Shown piece by piece: positions 38,101 to 48,220 of a stretch of 64,000 nucleotides of DNA. The DNA lies in the NCBI RefSeq assembly GCF_042477335.2, contig NC_091246.1, forward strand, positions 209,125,501 through 209,189,500, read 5' to 3'. This stretch comes from Ovis canadensis (taxonomy: Eukaryota; Chordata; Mammalia; Artiodactyla; Bovidae). A program made the position numbers and the translations under genes. The notes below the pieces were generated by a model, which did no database searches, was not told where the DNA came from, and was given only the letters and a program-made list of their open reading frames with translations. Position 1 is the first letter of the stretch; each line of letters starts with the position of its first letter.

Positions 38101-41100
38101 CACTCCAGTACTCTTGCCTGGAAAATCCCATGGACAGAGGAGCCTGGTGGGCTGCAGTCCATGGGGTCGCTAAGAGTCAAATACGACTGAGTGACTTCTC
38201 TTTCACTTTTCACTTTCATGCATTGGAGAAGGAAATGGCAACCCACTCCAGTGTTCTTGCCTGGAGAATCCCAGGGACCGGGCAGCCTGGTGGGCTGCCG
38301 TCTATGGGGTCGCACAGAGTTGGACACGACTGAAGCCACTTAGCAGCAGCGGCAGCAGGTAAGTTTTAAGTGAATTCTGACTGCTCCTGCTTCCTTTGTT
38401 GTTCACTTCATCTTCCAGTTGACTAAGCTTAGATCATTGACCCTCACCTGCTAGGGTCAAAGTGACAAAGAATAAGGATTTGACTTTTTCTACAATAAAA
38501 TAGCACTGGTAGAAAATGCTCCCCAAATTAGAAAGGACTTTCAGATGATGTCAATAAAAAAAGATTAAAAAAATACTCCAGTAGGTGACTGAGGAAGGAC
38601 TGTCAAGGTGGTTGCTCTGTGCCTAGATTCAGGAACAAAGAGAACGTAGGCAGTAAGGAGAGAAATCTGAAAAATAAATGGATACATCTGAAAAAGGAGG
38701 TTTGGAACATATTGTGGAAGACCTTATGTGGGGTGTATAGAGGTTCACACTCTGTGCTAGAGAGACATTGTGGAATAGTGATGATGATAATAATAGCATC
38801 CAGTAGGCATTAGGCTGAACATTTTATATGAATTTTTTTCATCTCACTTGTTTACTCCTCCCATTTAATAGATGAAGATACTGAGACTCTGAGAATTTAA
38901 GTAATTTGAAAGCAGACTTTTGTCCTTGTAAGGTCTAAGCTCTCAGCTGCTGCACTGTAGTACCTTTCTTTTGATAAAACATTAAATTTAGGACAACTGG
39001 CAGCAGTTCCAGGCAATAACCTGAAAGAGAAGATCAGTGGTTTAAAACCAGAAGTATTATCCTCATCACCTGAGTATGAATCCAGTGTATGAATCCCATC
39101 ACCAGTGTATGAATCCCATCAGACCTAATGAATCAACATTTCTGGTGAATAGGACCTTGGCACAGGCTTTTGAAGTAGCTCCATCAGTGGTTTTGGTGCA
39201 GTGCTGGTTCAGAATGTAGGGCAGGTGAGGAAGTCAGTCTATCCGGAGAATAAGGACAGGACTTGGGCGAGTGCTGATACTGGGGAGAAAGGGATGAACC
39301 TCAGATTAACTTCACTTCAACAATAAAAGTGGCAGAATTTGGTGACTGGAGAGAGGGAGAAAACTAATATTTATTAGATGTCTGTTAATAGATTACCATT
39401 CTAGATGTTTTTAGTTTAAAAACTAATAGCAACAAATGTGATAAGTATGTCAAGCAGCTGCAGTTCGTACACATCGCTTGTGGGAATGCGAAGTAGTTCA
39501 GCCGCTAACACTTTTGGAACTTCTTATAAGGCTAAACATACGTGATCCAGCAATCCTGCTTGAAGGTATTTGCCAAAGAAAAAGGAAAACGTGTCTACTT
39601 AAAGAATGTTTTTGGCAATTTTATTTCTATAGTCACCAAAGACTGAAAACAACCCAAGTACCTTATCAACTTATGAACAGATAAATAAATTGTGGTATGT
39701 ACATTTGATGGATTATTACTCTGCCAGGCTCCTCTGTCCCTGGGATTTTCCAGGCAAGAATACTGGAGTGGGTTGCCATTTCCTTCTCAAGGGGATCTTC
39801 CAGACCCAGGGATTGAATCTGGGTCTCCACACTGCAGGCAGATTCTTTTACCATCTGAATATTGGAGTAGATTGCCATTCCTTTCTCCAGAGGAACTTCC
39901 CAACCCAGGGATTGAACCCTGGTCTCCTGCATTGCAAGCAGATTATTTACTGTTTGAGCTACAGGGAAGTCCTATTATTACTCTGCAATAGAAAGAAATT
40001 AACTACTGAAACATGGATGAATCCTAAAAGCATTATGCTAAGTGAAAGAAGCCAGACCCTAAAAAACTGTACTCCTTATGATACTATTTACATAACAAAC
40101 AAATTATATCAGTGATTGCCAGGGACTGGGAGTAGGGGATTGCTGAGTAACATTCTGTTGTTGGAGTATGTCATGACTTGTTTATCAAGTCACAGTACTA
40201 GCCATTACAATAGGTATATAATGGTATACTGAGTTTAATTTGTGCTCCTCTATCTTGAGCATTTTTTCATGTGCTTATTGGCCATTTCTTTTCTACTTTT
40301 TTGGCTTGCCTGTTTAATCTTCTGCCTAATTTTTAATTGGGATGTTTGTCATTTATTATAGAACTGTAGGAGTTCTTCATGTGGTACCCTGGATGTGAGT
40401 CCTATCAGATACAAATATTGTTAATACTTTGAGTCAGTGGCTTGCCTTCTCATTTTCTTATTAGTGTTTTCTTGAAGAGTGAAAGTTAATTTTGATAAAG
40501 TCCAGGCTATCAGTTTCTCTCTTTGGTTTTTAACATGAGTTTTACGTCTGATTTTAGGAAGAGGATTTGACAACTTGACTTCTGTCCATCTTGCACGGCA
40601 TACCCCTACAGGAACACTGGTCACTATAAAAATTACAAATCTGGAAAACTGCACTGAAGAACGCCTAAAAGCTTTACAGGTAACAATACAAAAAAAAAAA
40701 AAAAGATACGTCTAATTTAATGTCTATTTGAGGGGATACATTTGTAAGAACTTTTCTTTTTCACATATTAGTAGTTCTGTTAGAAAAAGGTAGATTTCTT
40801 TCTTTTAATAAACATAAAATTACAGAATTGGAAAGAAAGGAAGCCAGATCAATGAAAGAACAAATAAATTCAAACTTTGGTATCTACTGTAAGTTCCTTC
40901 AAATGAATGTCATATTTGAAACTCTGGTCTGAAATTAATTTAAATATCCCTCATCAGTCCAGTCACAAATAATAGGAAAATAGAAAAAAACAAAAGCAAA
41001 CAGTTTCTTTTTCATACAGCTAAGTTAAATTAGCTTCTGAATTGATAAATTTTAACAGATTGCATTTCAGGAATATTATAATACTATTTCCATTGTCACT

Positions 41101-44100
41101 AATCATTTTTGATATAAGGAGAGAAAGGATTTCATTTTGATATTATCTCAATTTTTAATGTATTTAACATATTTGTGCACATGTACATTGAACAGAAAAA
41201 GATTGGAAGAAATTATACTGAAATATTAACAGTGGTTCTATCATTTAGTGTTAGAAGGGACTTTTATCTTCATGTTTTAATGTATTTTTTAAATGTTTCT
41301 ATCATAACACAGAACAGTTATTGAATATGACCTCTGTAGTCAGACTGTCCTACTTTCATTAATTATGTGCTCTTGAACAAATTTTCTATCTTGTTTTTAA
41401 ATATTCTCTTCTATAAAATGGGAATTATAATGCCACATACTCTGTGTAAGTGGCTGTGAGATTGAAAGACATGACAGTACAAGAACAGTGCTTAGTACTA
41501 AAAAACTCCATTATTAGTACTAATAAGCTGCCACTGCTGTTATCTTCATCATGAAGAAAAAACCATTGTTTTTAAATGTCTTGTCTCTTGTGTGTCTATA
41601 CTAGAAAGCAGTGATTCTATCCCACTTTTTCCGGCATCCCAATATTACAACTTACTGGACTGTTTTCACTGTTGGCAGCTGGCTTTGGGTTATTTCTCCT
41701 TTTATGGCCTATGGTAAGAAAACTCATTTTAGGTAAAATAACTCATGGTTTAGCCTGGATGATGTAATTATAAGGATGAATGTGATCTTAGATTTATGGT
41801 TTACTACTTTTAATTTATAAACCTGGCCAATTCTAGATTTCATGATATATTTCTATATCTGGTTCACGGTGAATTTTAGTCTTCAGAAAAAAAGGTAGAA
41901 TGGCTCTCATGATCAGTGAAACCACCACTGATTTCTCCAAGAAATCCATGCCTTTGAACAAGCTGTCTTTTTTCCCTTGTTTCCTTTCTCTCTCTCAATG
42001 AAGAGCTGCTATTTTTCTTCAAGCAGAGGTAGTTTTCCTACTTGTGTACACCATCCCTGTCTTTGTTTCTCTGCATTTGTAAATTTATTTAACTGCATTG
42101 TAAACATCTGTGTATGTCTCCCTTCTCTGGATTTGAGCTTCTCAAGGGCAGGATCATGTATGTATTTTTCATTTTGGTGTCCCCAGGTGCTCATAAAATA
42201 CCTAGCGTGAAGTAGTGTTCAGTAGGTGTGTTGAATAAATAAATGGATTTTAGAGGTTTGATTCTTTTAGAATGCTTTTGTGGATTGCCTGTGGGTTTAA
42301 AAATATATATATTCTTACACAGTATGTATTTTTTCACTAATATTGAGTATTACTAATTCACTGTCCTAATCTCTAGCATGTCACTAGAGAAGTCTTTTTA
42401 AAGATTCTTGAAGGGAAATTACCTTTGCATAGGAAAATGGTTAGACTCTAAAATGTAGCATGTGTGTATGTGTTGATTGTTGATAAGAACATGTAAAACA
42501 TAGAAACAGAGTCACTTTTAGGGTTCATCTGAGGATTTCAAGGGTCTTTTTCAGGTTCAGCAAGTCAACTCTTGAGGACTTACTTTCCTGAAGGAATGAG
42601 TGAAACTTTAATAAGGAACATTCTCTTTGGAGCAGTGAGAGGGTTGAACTATCTGCATCAAAATGGCTGTATTCACAGGTATTTATGTATTTGTATTTTA
42701 CAAAATGAAAGAATTTGAGAGGAAGAAATATTTTAGGGAGCTTTTAGGAAGAAACAGTTGAGTGTTAAAATGAAGGATAGGAAATTTGCAAATGAATATT
42801 GGGGGAGGAAAGGACCAGTAGTTAACGTAGATGCTTAACATTTTATGGTTCATTCGCCAGAAACGTTCAGGCCACCTCCTCTCTGCCAAGTGCTTTGCTC
42901 AGCACTGGGTGGAATGCCTGCCCTCTGTTGAGCTCAGGTCTCAGTGATGAGAGATACAAGAACCTGCCTGTTTCAACTATAAGCTGTGAGGAGTGGGATC
43001 CTAGTTAGCTCTTGTGTTTGTTTTTTCTTAAGCAAATAAAGAGCTTCTTTACCTGCTTTTCAGCTTTATGTCATGTTTATATCGTATACAGGTGTAACTA
43101 AACCTTTGATTTCTTAAGTGTTTTTGTATGTAGCACATTGAGATTATCATACTAAATATCAGTTCTCTAGTTGCCAAACTGTAGGTACCGAAGTAATCTG
43201 CTGAATGTTGAAAACAGTGCTGCCTCTGAGATACTTGGGAAATTTGTTTTCCTTTTTAATTAAGTTACTTTTAAATAAGCTTGTTTTCTTATTGTTTATT
43301 TTACCTCCTTAAAGCTTTTTTTCGTACTGTTTATTGTTTCTTAGCAGCATTCTGGTTAACTGAAGATTTCTAACAGACAGTATTCTAATTAATCAAGCTT
43401 TTATTATACTTTACCAGACTATTGGCCATCCTGCTCTATTAGTTTCCAATTTTCCATGTTTCAAATGAAAAACAAGGCTCTTCTATAATTTATTTGACAA
43501 AGGAAATTTTTATATTAGACATGCCTTTATAAATTTTGTTAATACCATCAGAGGCTATCTTTTATTGGATAATATTACATTTAACTTTAAATTATAACTT
43601 CATGCTTAAATATTATTTTATAAATAGTATTTAATTTCCAAGGGAATACATGAATTTATTCTGACCATATTTCTATTCTTTCTTTCTTGGCCAATTTCTT
43701 AGTATTTAGGATTGTTTCTTTTTGTTCTAGGAGTATTAAAGCCAGCCATATCCTCATTTCTGGTGATGGCCTAGTGACCCTCTCTGGCCTGTTCCACCTG
43801 CATAGTTTGGTTAAGCACGGACAGAGGCATAGGGCTGTGTATGATTTCCCACAGTTCAGCACATCAGTGCAGCCGTGGCTGAGTCCAGAACTGCTGAGAC
43901 AGGTCAGGTGTGGCCATTGCATTGGGTTGTCTATGCGTCTTAAGTGTTTTCTGAGTTTGACAAAAAGACAATTGTGCCCTTATATTCAGACTGATGAAAG
44001 GCCTACTGCAAGACTGTTTTATTCTTTCTTGTCAAATTTATTCTGTTAGGAATTTTTAAATGTATACCAAATATTAGGTGTATCTTGATTTCTCATGAGT

Positions 44101-46344
44101 TTTTTCTATTATTATTCACCATCCTTTGTCAAAAAAGAGCATATGTATGTAACTTTTTAAAGGGTATTTACACTAAAGGACTTCAAATTAATTGTTCTAT
44201 AGGATTTACATGGATATAATGTAAAGTCAGATATTTACAGCGTTGGGATTACAGCCTGTGAATTGGCCAGTGGGCAGGTTCCTTTCCAAGACATGCACAG
44301 GACACAGGTAAGTGCTGCCAAAATTCGTGAACTACTTTCCCTTCATGAGATCCCTTACAGTCTAGATAATTTCTTTTAAACATCTTTTAAACTCTTAGGA
44401 TCCTTACTGTCATTGTTATTGTTTTAATATTTTGCCTGAAAAAGGTTGAAGGAAAATTTTCATCTTTTAGATGTTATTACAGAAACTGAAAGGTCCTCCC
44501 TACAGTCCATTGGATGCCAGTATTTTTCCTCAGTCAGAATCCAGAATGAAAAATTCGCGGTCAGGTGTAGACTCTGGGATTGGAGAAAGTGTACATGTCT
44601 CCAGTGGAACTCGCACAGTAAATAGTGACAGATTGCAAACACCTTCCTCAAAAACATTCTCTCCTGCCTTCCTCAGCTTGATACAGCTCTGTTTGCAACA
44701 GGATCCTGAGAAAAGGTAATACTGGTCAGATCTAAATAGCATAAAACATCCGTGTTTTATAAAAGTTTATGTGATATTTGCTCCATGCCAAATTCAAATC
44801 TTCTATCAGTCTTTTTTTCAAAAAACTATAGACTAGTCCAGAAAATACCAGTGCCTAAAGCAAGTAGAAACAGTGAAGAAATGCGAAGAATACTAGGTTT
44901 GAAGTCAGAATACTTGGGCTTCAGTCTCCACTGTATCATTTCCTAACCGAATCCCCTTACAAAAATCAGTTAATGTTTTTGGACATTAGTTACTATGCTT
45001 ATGTTAAGCCATTTTAGAAACTTCCAAGCAGTACAAGAGTGTTAGTTGCTAGTATTAAAGTAATTATTATCATAGATAACTATTAGCATTAATATTTTAG
45101 AAATAAGGTGTGTGTCATTTTTTTTTTTTTTAGCTTCTTAATGCCTAGGATAGTTTGTTATAATTACTTAGTGCCTAATAAATGTTAAGTCATGGAGTGA
45201 AAGTGAAGGGCACTCAGTCATGTCCAACTCTTTGACACCATGGACTGCATAGACCAGAATACTGGAGAGGATAGATAGCCTTTCCCTTCTCCAGGGGATC
45301 TTCCCAACCCAGGGATCGAACCCAGGTCTCCCACATTGCAGGCGGATTCTTTACCAGCTGAGCCACAAGGGAAGCCCAGGAATACTGGAGTGGGCAGCCT
45401 ATCTCTTCTCCAGCAGATCTTCCCAACCCAGGAATTGAACCGGGATCTCCTGCATTGCAGGCGGATTCTTTACCAACTGAGCTATGAGGGAAATCATGGA
45501 GTAGTTGAAGACAATCTCTAGAATTAATTAGTCAAGGTTGAAGCTAAGAATTGGGCCTCTTTATATATATTCTTTTTCCTTTCAATTTTTGTATATTGAG
45601 TTTTATAGCTTTAAACTTATGTTCTAACAGTTTAAAGCAAAATATCTACATTCTAATAGGTTCTTTTTTATAATTTTTTCAAAAAAATTTCAGGCCATCA
45701 GCAAGCAGCTTACTGTCCCATGTTTTCTTCAAACAGGTGAGCTGATTTATCTTTGTTGTCTAGATGTTTCTTAATACTATTAAAGTCACATCATTTTGTT
45801 AGCTTAATGGGACAGTTTGGTTACTGAGATTCTTAATAATAACTTTCTTACAAGGTAAAATTAAAAACAAAACATTTTATAGACTTTCTAAAATAAAACA
45901 AATGGAATATCATCACGTGTTACTTTATTCTAAGTTTATATTTTGATTAATTTAGAGGTATTTTTCTATATTGGCTAGAAATGATGGAGGGGCAAAATAA
46001 TTCTGATAAAAATCAGTTTATTTGGTTTAGTACTACTTCTTGTTTTCAGATGATCAGAATCAAAGGCATGTTTAAGTGAAAATACCTAAAATGATTTAAA
46101 CACGTCTAACATGACTTCTTTAAAAGTTATTTATTATTTTTTAAGAAATTAATGTATTGAATTTATGTGCCTTCAACCTTATTTTGAGTTTATTTAACAG
46201 ATGAAAGAAGAAAACCAGAGTTCAATACTTTCACTATTGCCTCCTCCTTGTCACAAGCCATCAATATCACTGTCTCCAGCATCACCTTGGACTGAGCCAG
46301 AATGTGATTTTCCTGATGAAAAAGACTTAAACTGGGAATTCTAG
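17179..46344 (+). CDS. STRADB: STRADB, STE20-related pseudokinase adaptor beta (gene-level CDS span, 11 coding-bearing exons)
   Basis: Joining 17179-17190, 20712-20792, 36925-37024, 40558-40679, 41605-41713, 42555-42678, 43731-43902, 44203-44307, 44471-44715, 45694-45736 and 46201-46344 gives 1257 nt, i.e. 418 residues plus stop, the length I recall for human STRADB (ALS2CR2/ILPIP). Every junction is GT-AG and all phases agree. The protein has a kinase fold with a VTIK lysine near residue 89. It has HRS (about 182-184) instead of HRD, and LSG (about 200-202) where DFG belongs, so it should be catalytically inactive. The C-terminus ends in WEF, the MO25/CAB39-binding motif known in STRAD proteins. 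Known role: an allosteric activator that forms a cytoplasmic complex with LKB1 and MO25; the beta form was also described as an XIAP-interacting protein. Start choice: an in-frame TAA lies at 17167-17169 just upstream of the ATG. The gene is head-to-head with probable TRAK2 and tail-to-tail with C2CD6. Confidence 0.96.
17530..17630 (+). mobile_element. Partial Bov-A2 SINE
   Basis: Only the last half unit (GTTCTTGCCTGGAGAATCCC to the CAGCAGCAAG tail), a 5'-truncated copy. Confidence 0.82.
18292..18562 (-). mobile_element. Bov-A2 SINE
   Basis: A reverse dimer in STRADB intron 2. The flanks CATAGGCAGTATG and CGTAGGCAATATGAG suggest a target duplication. Confidence 0.88.
19782..19990 (-). mobile_element. 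Bov-tA SINE
   Basis: A diverged reverse copy ending in GTCTGAGCCACCAGGGACC. Confidence 0.82.
20712..20792 (+). CDS. STRADB: STRADB coding exon, residues about 5-31
   Basis: The acceptor is TTTACAG and the donor GTAAGA, 81 nt, phase 0 on both sides. It encodes the N-terminal tail [12 protein letters not shown]...THQNL, which lies before the kinase-like domain. It matches the human N-terminus with a few substitutions. Confidence 0.93.
22385..23065 (-). mobile_element. Old L1 fragment, first half
   Basis: Antisense L1 sequence, including the telltale CTGGATCATATGGTAATTCT stretch near 22850. It stops at CCTAATGATTAGAT, where the transposon nest begins. It resumes at about 34430 with ATGATTAGTGCTGTTGAACA, so the halves once adjoined. 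Confidence 0.8.
23069..23285 (+). mobile_element. Bov-tA SINE between L1 and BovB
   Basis: An intact-looking forward copy starting CGGGCTTCCCTGGTGGCTC. TGATTAGAT precedes it (from about 23060) and follows it (from about 23288), a 9-bp duplication. Confidence 0.9.
23290..23672 (+). mobile_element. BovB LINE, 5' portion of a split copy
   Basis: It reads in the plus direction through the BovB reverse-transcriptase region (TATGCCAAAGCCTTTGACTA and following), then is cut at AACTGGACA by the L1 insertion. It continues at about 33239. The copy carries frameshifts and is not coding-competent. Confidence 0.85.
25217..26117 (-). mobile_element. 5'-truncated BovB inserted in the L1
   Basis: A minus-strand BovB 3' part, 901 bp, ending in the RT region with YADD. 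It is flanked by the perfect 9-bp duplication AAACCCATT at 25208-25216 and 26118-26126, so both ends are defined. Confidence 0.92.
26554..26686 (+). mobile_element. Partial Bov-A2 SINE in the L1 ORF1 region
   Basis: One forward unit (GGAGAAGAAAATGGCAACCC to the CAGCAGCAG tail) that interrupts the L1 ORF1 frame after RFHKDL. Confidence 0.88.
31075..32704 (-). mobile_element. 5'-truncated BovB, longest copy in the window
   Basis: A minus-strand copy with long RT open frames (32357 to 31578 carries [15 protein letters not shown]; 32688 to 32308 carries the segment before it). It interrupts the L1 3' region: the L1 reads GAAAACTGTGGT before it and ACACAATGGAGTATTACT after it. I see no clean duplication, so the ends are approximate. 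Confidence 0.88.
33239..34425 (+). mobile_element. BovB LINE, 3' portion of the split copy
   Basis: It resumes exactly where 23672 stopped. It includes the reverse-transcriptase YADD box in the context [14 protein letters not shown], and it ends with the BovB tail at GACTGAGCAACTAAG. It is itself interrupted at 33685-33928 by a minus-strand BovB piece. Frames are broken. Confidence 0.88.
33685..33928 (-). mobile_element. Short BovB 3' end inserted in the older BovB
   Basis: A 244-bp minus-strand BovB tail, flanked by the perfect 9-bp duplication GACCAACCT at 33676-33684 and 33929-33937. It is a BovB within a BovB, in opposite orientation. Confidence 0.92.
34430..35170 (-). mobile_element. 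Old L1 fragment, second half
   Basis: This continues the antisense L1 of 22385-23065 in the expected order (TTGAACACCTTTTCATGTG, then TTCTTTGCCC further on). The gap of about 11.4 kb between halves is entirely later insertions. The downstream end is approximate. Confidence 0.75.
36401..36682 (-). pseudogene. Unidentified protein-like open frame in STRADB intron 3
   Basis: A 93-codon frame on the minus strand with normal globular composition, including [20 protein letters not shown] and [13 protein letters not shown] before the stop. I do not recognise the family. There is no obvious A-tail just downstream on the minus strand and no clear splice pair. It could be a decayed retrocopy of some gene, a chance frame, or an exon of an antisense transcript. 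Confidence 0.2.
36925..37024 (+). CDS. STRADB: STRADB coding exon, residues about 32-64
   Basis: The acceptor is AATGCAG and the donor GTAATA, 100 nt. It starts in phase 0 and ends one base into a glycine codon. It encodes [18 protein letters not shown] followed by YELQVEIG, which leads into the glycine-rich loop. It follows a 16 kb intron filled by nested transposons. Confidence 0.95.
37330..37357. repeat. Perfect 11-bp inverted repeat with 6-nt loop
   Basis: AGGTTTCCTAC, loop TTTATT, GTAGGAAACCT. It is within STRADB intron 4, about 300 bp after the exon at 36925. A longer imperfect arm (ATTAGAGGTTT upstream near 37305) can compete for the right arm. Confidence 0.9.
38092..38358 (+). mobile_element. 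Bov-A2 SINE
   Basis: A forward dimer ending with an AGCAGCAGCGGCAGCAG tail. Confidence 0.88.
39440..40190 (+). mobile_element. Old L1 3' fragment split by a SINE
   Basis: Diverged L1 ORF2-end and 3' sequence in plus orientation. It is interrupted at 39725-39973 by a Bov-tA unit pair with a 13-bp target duplication. Confidence 0.6.
39725..39973 (-). mobile_element. Bov-tA type SINE with duplicated tRNA-side segment
   Basis: Reverse orientation with two CAACCCAGGGATTGAA-like segments. The perfect 13-bp target duplication ATTATTACTCTGC lies at 39712-39724 and 39974-39986. Confidence 0.88.
40225..40545 (-). mobile_element. Old antisense L1 next to a STRADB exon
   Basis: Diverged antisense L1 sequence (GGCTTGCCTTCTCATTTTCT and on) ending within about 15 bp of the acceptor of the STRADB exon at 40558. 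Confidence 0.55.
40558..40679 (+). CDS. STRADB: STRADB coding exon, glycine-rich loop and VTIK lysine (residues 65-105)
   Basis: The acceptor is GATTTTAG and the donor GTAACA, 122 nt. It encodes [17 protein letters not shown] and the beta-3 motif [10 protein letters not shown], whose lysine (about 89) corresponds to the ATP-contacting lysine of kinases. An old antisense L1 fragment runs to within a few tens of bases of the acceptor. Confidence 0.96.
41605..41713 (+). CDS. STRADB: STRADB coding exon, residues about 106-141
   Basis: The acceptor is TATACTAG and the donor GTAAGA, 109 nt. It encodes [20 protein letters not shown] and [13 protein letters not shown]: the C-helix, the beta strands and the hinge of the kinase-like fold. 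Confidence 0.96.
42555..42678 (+). CDS. STRADB: STRADB coding exon, residues about 142-183, ends in the HRS pseudo-catalytic loop
   Basis: The acceptor is TTTTCAG and the donor GTATTT, 124 nt. It encodes [16 protein letters not shown] and [12 protein letters not shown]. The arginine codon is split and the next exon supplies serine, giving HRS rather than the HRD of active kinases. Confidence 0.96.
43731..43902 (+). CDS. STRADB: STRADB coding exon, pseudo-activation segment (residues 183-240)
   Basis: The acceptor is TGTTCTAG and the donor GTCAGG, 172 nt. It encodes [19 protein letters not shown], where LSG sits at the DFG position, then the WLSPELL motif at the APE position. The loss of the catalytic aspartate and of the DFG aspartate marks a pseudokinase. 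Confidence 0.96.
44203..44307 (+). CDS. STRADB: STRADB coding exon, residues 241-275 (helix F region)
   Basis: The acceptor is GTTCTATAG and the donor GTAAGT, 105 nt, phase 0 on both sides. It encodes [20 protein letters not shown] and [12 protein letters not shown], including the SDIYSVG helix-F motif typical of kinase folds. Confidence 0.96.
44471..44715 (+). CDS. STRADB: STRADB coding exon, residues 276-357
   Basis: The acceptor is CTTTTAG and the donor GTAATA, 245 nt. It encodes [20 protein letters not shown], a serine-rich insert ([10 protein letters not shown]), and [20 protein letters not shown]. The last motif is the helix-G to helix-I end of the domain. Confidence 0.96.
45198..45495 (-). 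mobile_element. Bov-tA type SINE with duplicated tRNA-side segment
   Basis: Reverse orientation. Two successive segments carry GGATCTTCCCAACCCAGG and GGCGGATTCTTTACCA, so the tRNA-related part is doubled. It lies in a late STRADB intron. Confidence 0.85.
45694..45736 (+). CDS. STRADB: STRADB small coding exon, residues 357-371
   Basis: The acceptor is AATTTCAG and the donor GTGAGC, 43 nt. It completes the [15 protein letters not shown] motif at the end of the kinase-like domain. The phase (1+14 codons) fits both neighbours exactly. Confidence 0.95.
46201..46344 (+). CDS. STRADB: STRADB last coding exon, residues 372-418, C-terminal WEF
   Basis: The acceptor is TTTAACAG, and the stop TAG is at 46342-46344. 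It encodes [20 protein letters not shown] and ends DEKDLNWEF. The WEF tripeptide is the known MO25-binding motif of STRAD proteins. Human has SYWEF and this copy LNWEF, so the tripeptide itself is kept. Confidence 0.96.
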   Translation: MKEENQSSILSLLPPPCHKPSISLSPASPWTEPECDFPDEKDLNWEF

Positions 46345-47045
46345 GGCTGCCGGATCCTTTTATGTCCTATATACTTGACACTTTCTCCCTGCTGCTTTTT
46401 CTTCTGTATTGCTAGGTACAAATACTAGAATTATACTTGAAAATACAGTTGGTGCACTGGAGAATCTATCATTTGAAACCACTCTGTTCAAAGGAGCAGG
46501 AGTTTATAGCCTGTTCGGTTAGCTCAGAGTGCTCTGACAACTCCAGGGAAACTTTGGAATTATTACTCTAACTACATTTAGTATCATCTGTGGATGACAG
46601 ATGACATGAAAAAAAAATTCTTCCCCAAGCTGTGACTAACTCTTTTTCGATCTCTCAGTATGATTTTTGAGCCAGTTAAATTTTTCAGTATTTTGCTGCC
46701 TTCAGGGGAATGAGCCCGCAGAGGACAGTGCTTCTAAGTACATTTTTTACTTCCAGATCCTAGCCTTTTTGATCAGCCATTGTTAAAACGACAGGGTTTT
46801 ATCCTGGCATCAAACCCTTTTCTGTTAGAAGGGAAAATGCTTATACTTTCCCACTTTCTTCTGTTAATATTTCTGTTAATATCAAACTGAGCCTCACTCA
46901 CATTAAATGATTCACTTGAAATACACACAGAAGTTGTAATTTGCTTTTTTTAAAAGGGGCTAAAGTAACACTTTTCTACTTATGTAAATTATAGATCCTA
47001 AATTCATGCACCCCATAGGAGCTCAATAAAGATTTATTGAATTGA
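46345..47045 (+). other. STRADB: STRADB 3' untranslated region with poly(A) signal
   Basis: The only well-placed AATAAA downstream of the stop is at 47025-47030, predicting cleavage near 47045 and a 3'UTR of about 0.7 kb. Later alternative sites cannot be excluded. No repeat is evident inside this stretch. Confidence 0.7.
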
Positions 47046-47784
47046 GTTTATACTTAATAACTTTGTGTGGTTTGACAGAGCTAAAACATAGATTCTAATT
47101 TGTTTTGCCAAGGAAAGCTCTTACTCAGAGAAATAGATATATAACTCTTGAATTGGGGACAACTTGGTATTTGATTCAGTGGAAGCAGATCTTCCAGACC
47201 TTTATATGATTATTCTTGCTCCTGTAGGGGGTACAACATATAAGGACATAGAGAACTTGAGGTTTTACCGTATTAGCCAAAGGGGATATGCTGTCTTAAA
47301 GGGAGTATGTATTTTGGACTGTGATAAGTTGGGTTTACCTCAGTTAGCAGATTTTACTTGCACACACTTGACATTACATTAAAAATTATTTTTAAATGAT
47401 TGCTTTAAGACTTGACACTAATGAGATAAATAATATACAAATGAATAGTTAAAAACACAAACCTTTTCATGTTTATTGGCCAGTCTCCCTCAAGAATGTT
47501 TGGGGTGTTACTCCATCAAGAAGGCTCCAAGACTTGCCAACGTGGAGGAGAGAGAGGAGACAAGTACCAACTGAGGCCTTGAGCTGGGGCTGTAGTTGGG
47601 GTGGGGAGCTATAGTTCATTTCACTAACCATCTAAATTCCCCTCAGCAAGAGACACAGGAACCATAGAAGAAATTCTCCTAAATCTGTGTGGAGAGTCAA
47701 TATGTGTACTGCAAAAGGTGACTGGAGGCCAAGGTACAGTGCCTCAGTTTCACTGTATTAGGGTTCTCCAGAGAAACAAAGCCA

Positions 47785-48220
47785 GTGGATTTTTTTTAAG
47801 TATTAAATATAGTTGACTTACAATGTGTTAGTTTCAGGTGTATAGCAAAGTGATATATGTATCTCTCTCTCTCTCATGTTCTTTTTCAGATTCTTGTCTA
47901 GTATAGACTAAAAGATATTGAATATAGTTCCCTGTGCTATACAGTAGATCCTTATTGTTTGCTTATATATAGTAGTGTGTATCTGTTAATCCCAAACTTC
48001 TGATTTATCCCTCCACCTACTCTACTTATCCCTTTGGTAACTGTAGGTGTTCTGTGTATTTATAAGGTGTTTTTTTTTTCATTGGAGGATAATTGCTTTA
48101 CAATGTTGTTAGTTTCTGCTGTACAATACTGTGAATCAGCTATATATGTGTGTGTATATAATCTCCTCCCTCCCACCCCAACTCCCCATCCTACTCCTCT
48201 AGGTCATCACAGAGCTTAAA
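47785..48220 (-). mobile_element. Antisense L1 3' ends
   Basis: Two adjoining antisense L1 3' pieces (from 47785 and from about 48066). The second is the inverted partner of the plus-strand L1 end at 48285-48720. Confidence 0.65.

Larger units (their letters stand above)
37025..40557 (+). other. STRADB: STRADB intron 4
   Basis: It contains a perfect hairpin at 37330-37357, a Bov-A2 at 38092-38358, and old L1 fragments at 39440-40190 (interrupted by a SINE dimer) and 40225-40545. 37360-38090 and 38360-39430 show nothing I can name. Confidence 0.8.
40680..46200 (+). other. STRADB: Introns of the compact 3' half of STRADB
   Basis: The intervals 40680-41604, 41714-42554, 42679-43730, 43903-44202, 44308-44470, 44716-45693 and 45737-46200 are short AT-rich introns. 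Only the 44716-45693 interval carries an obvious SINE (45198-45495). The lack of young insertions contrasts with intron 3. Confidence 0.85.

Noticed and set aside
47164..47382. 72-codon plus frame just after the STRADB poly(A) signal
   Set aside because: No recognisable family, no splice context, and it lies outside the predicted transcript end.
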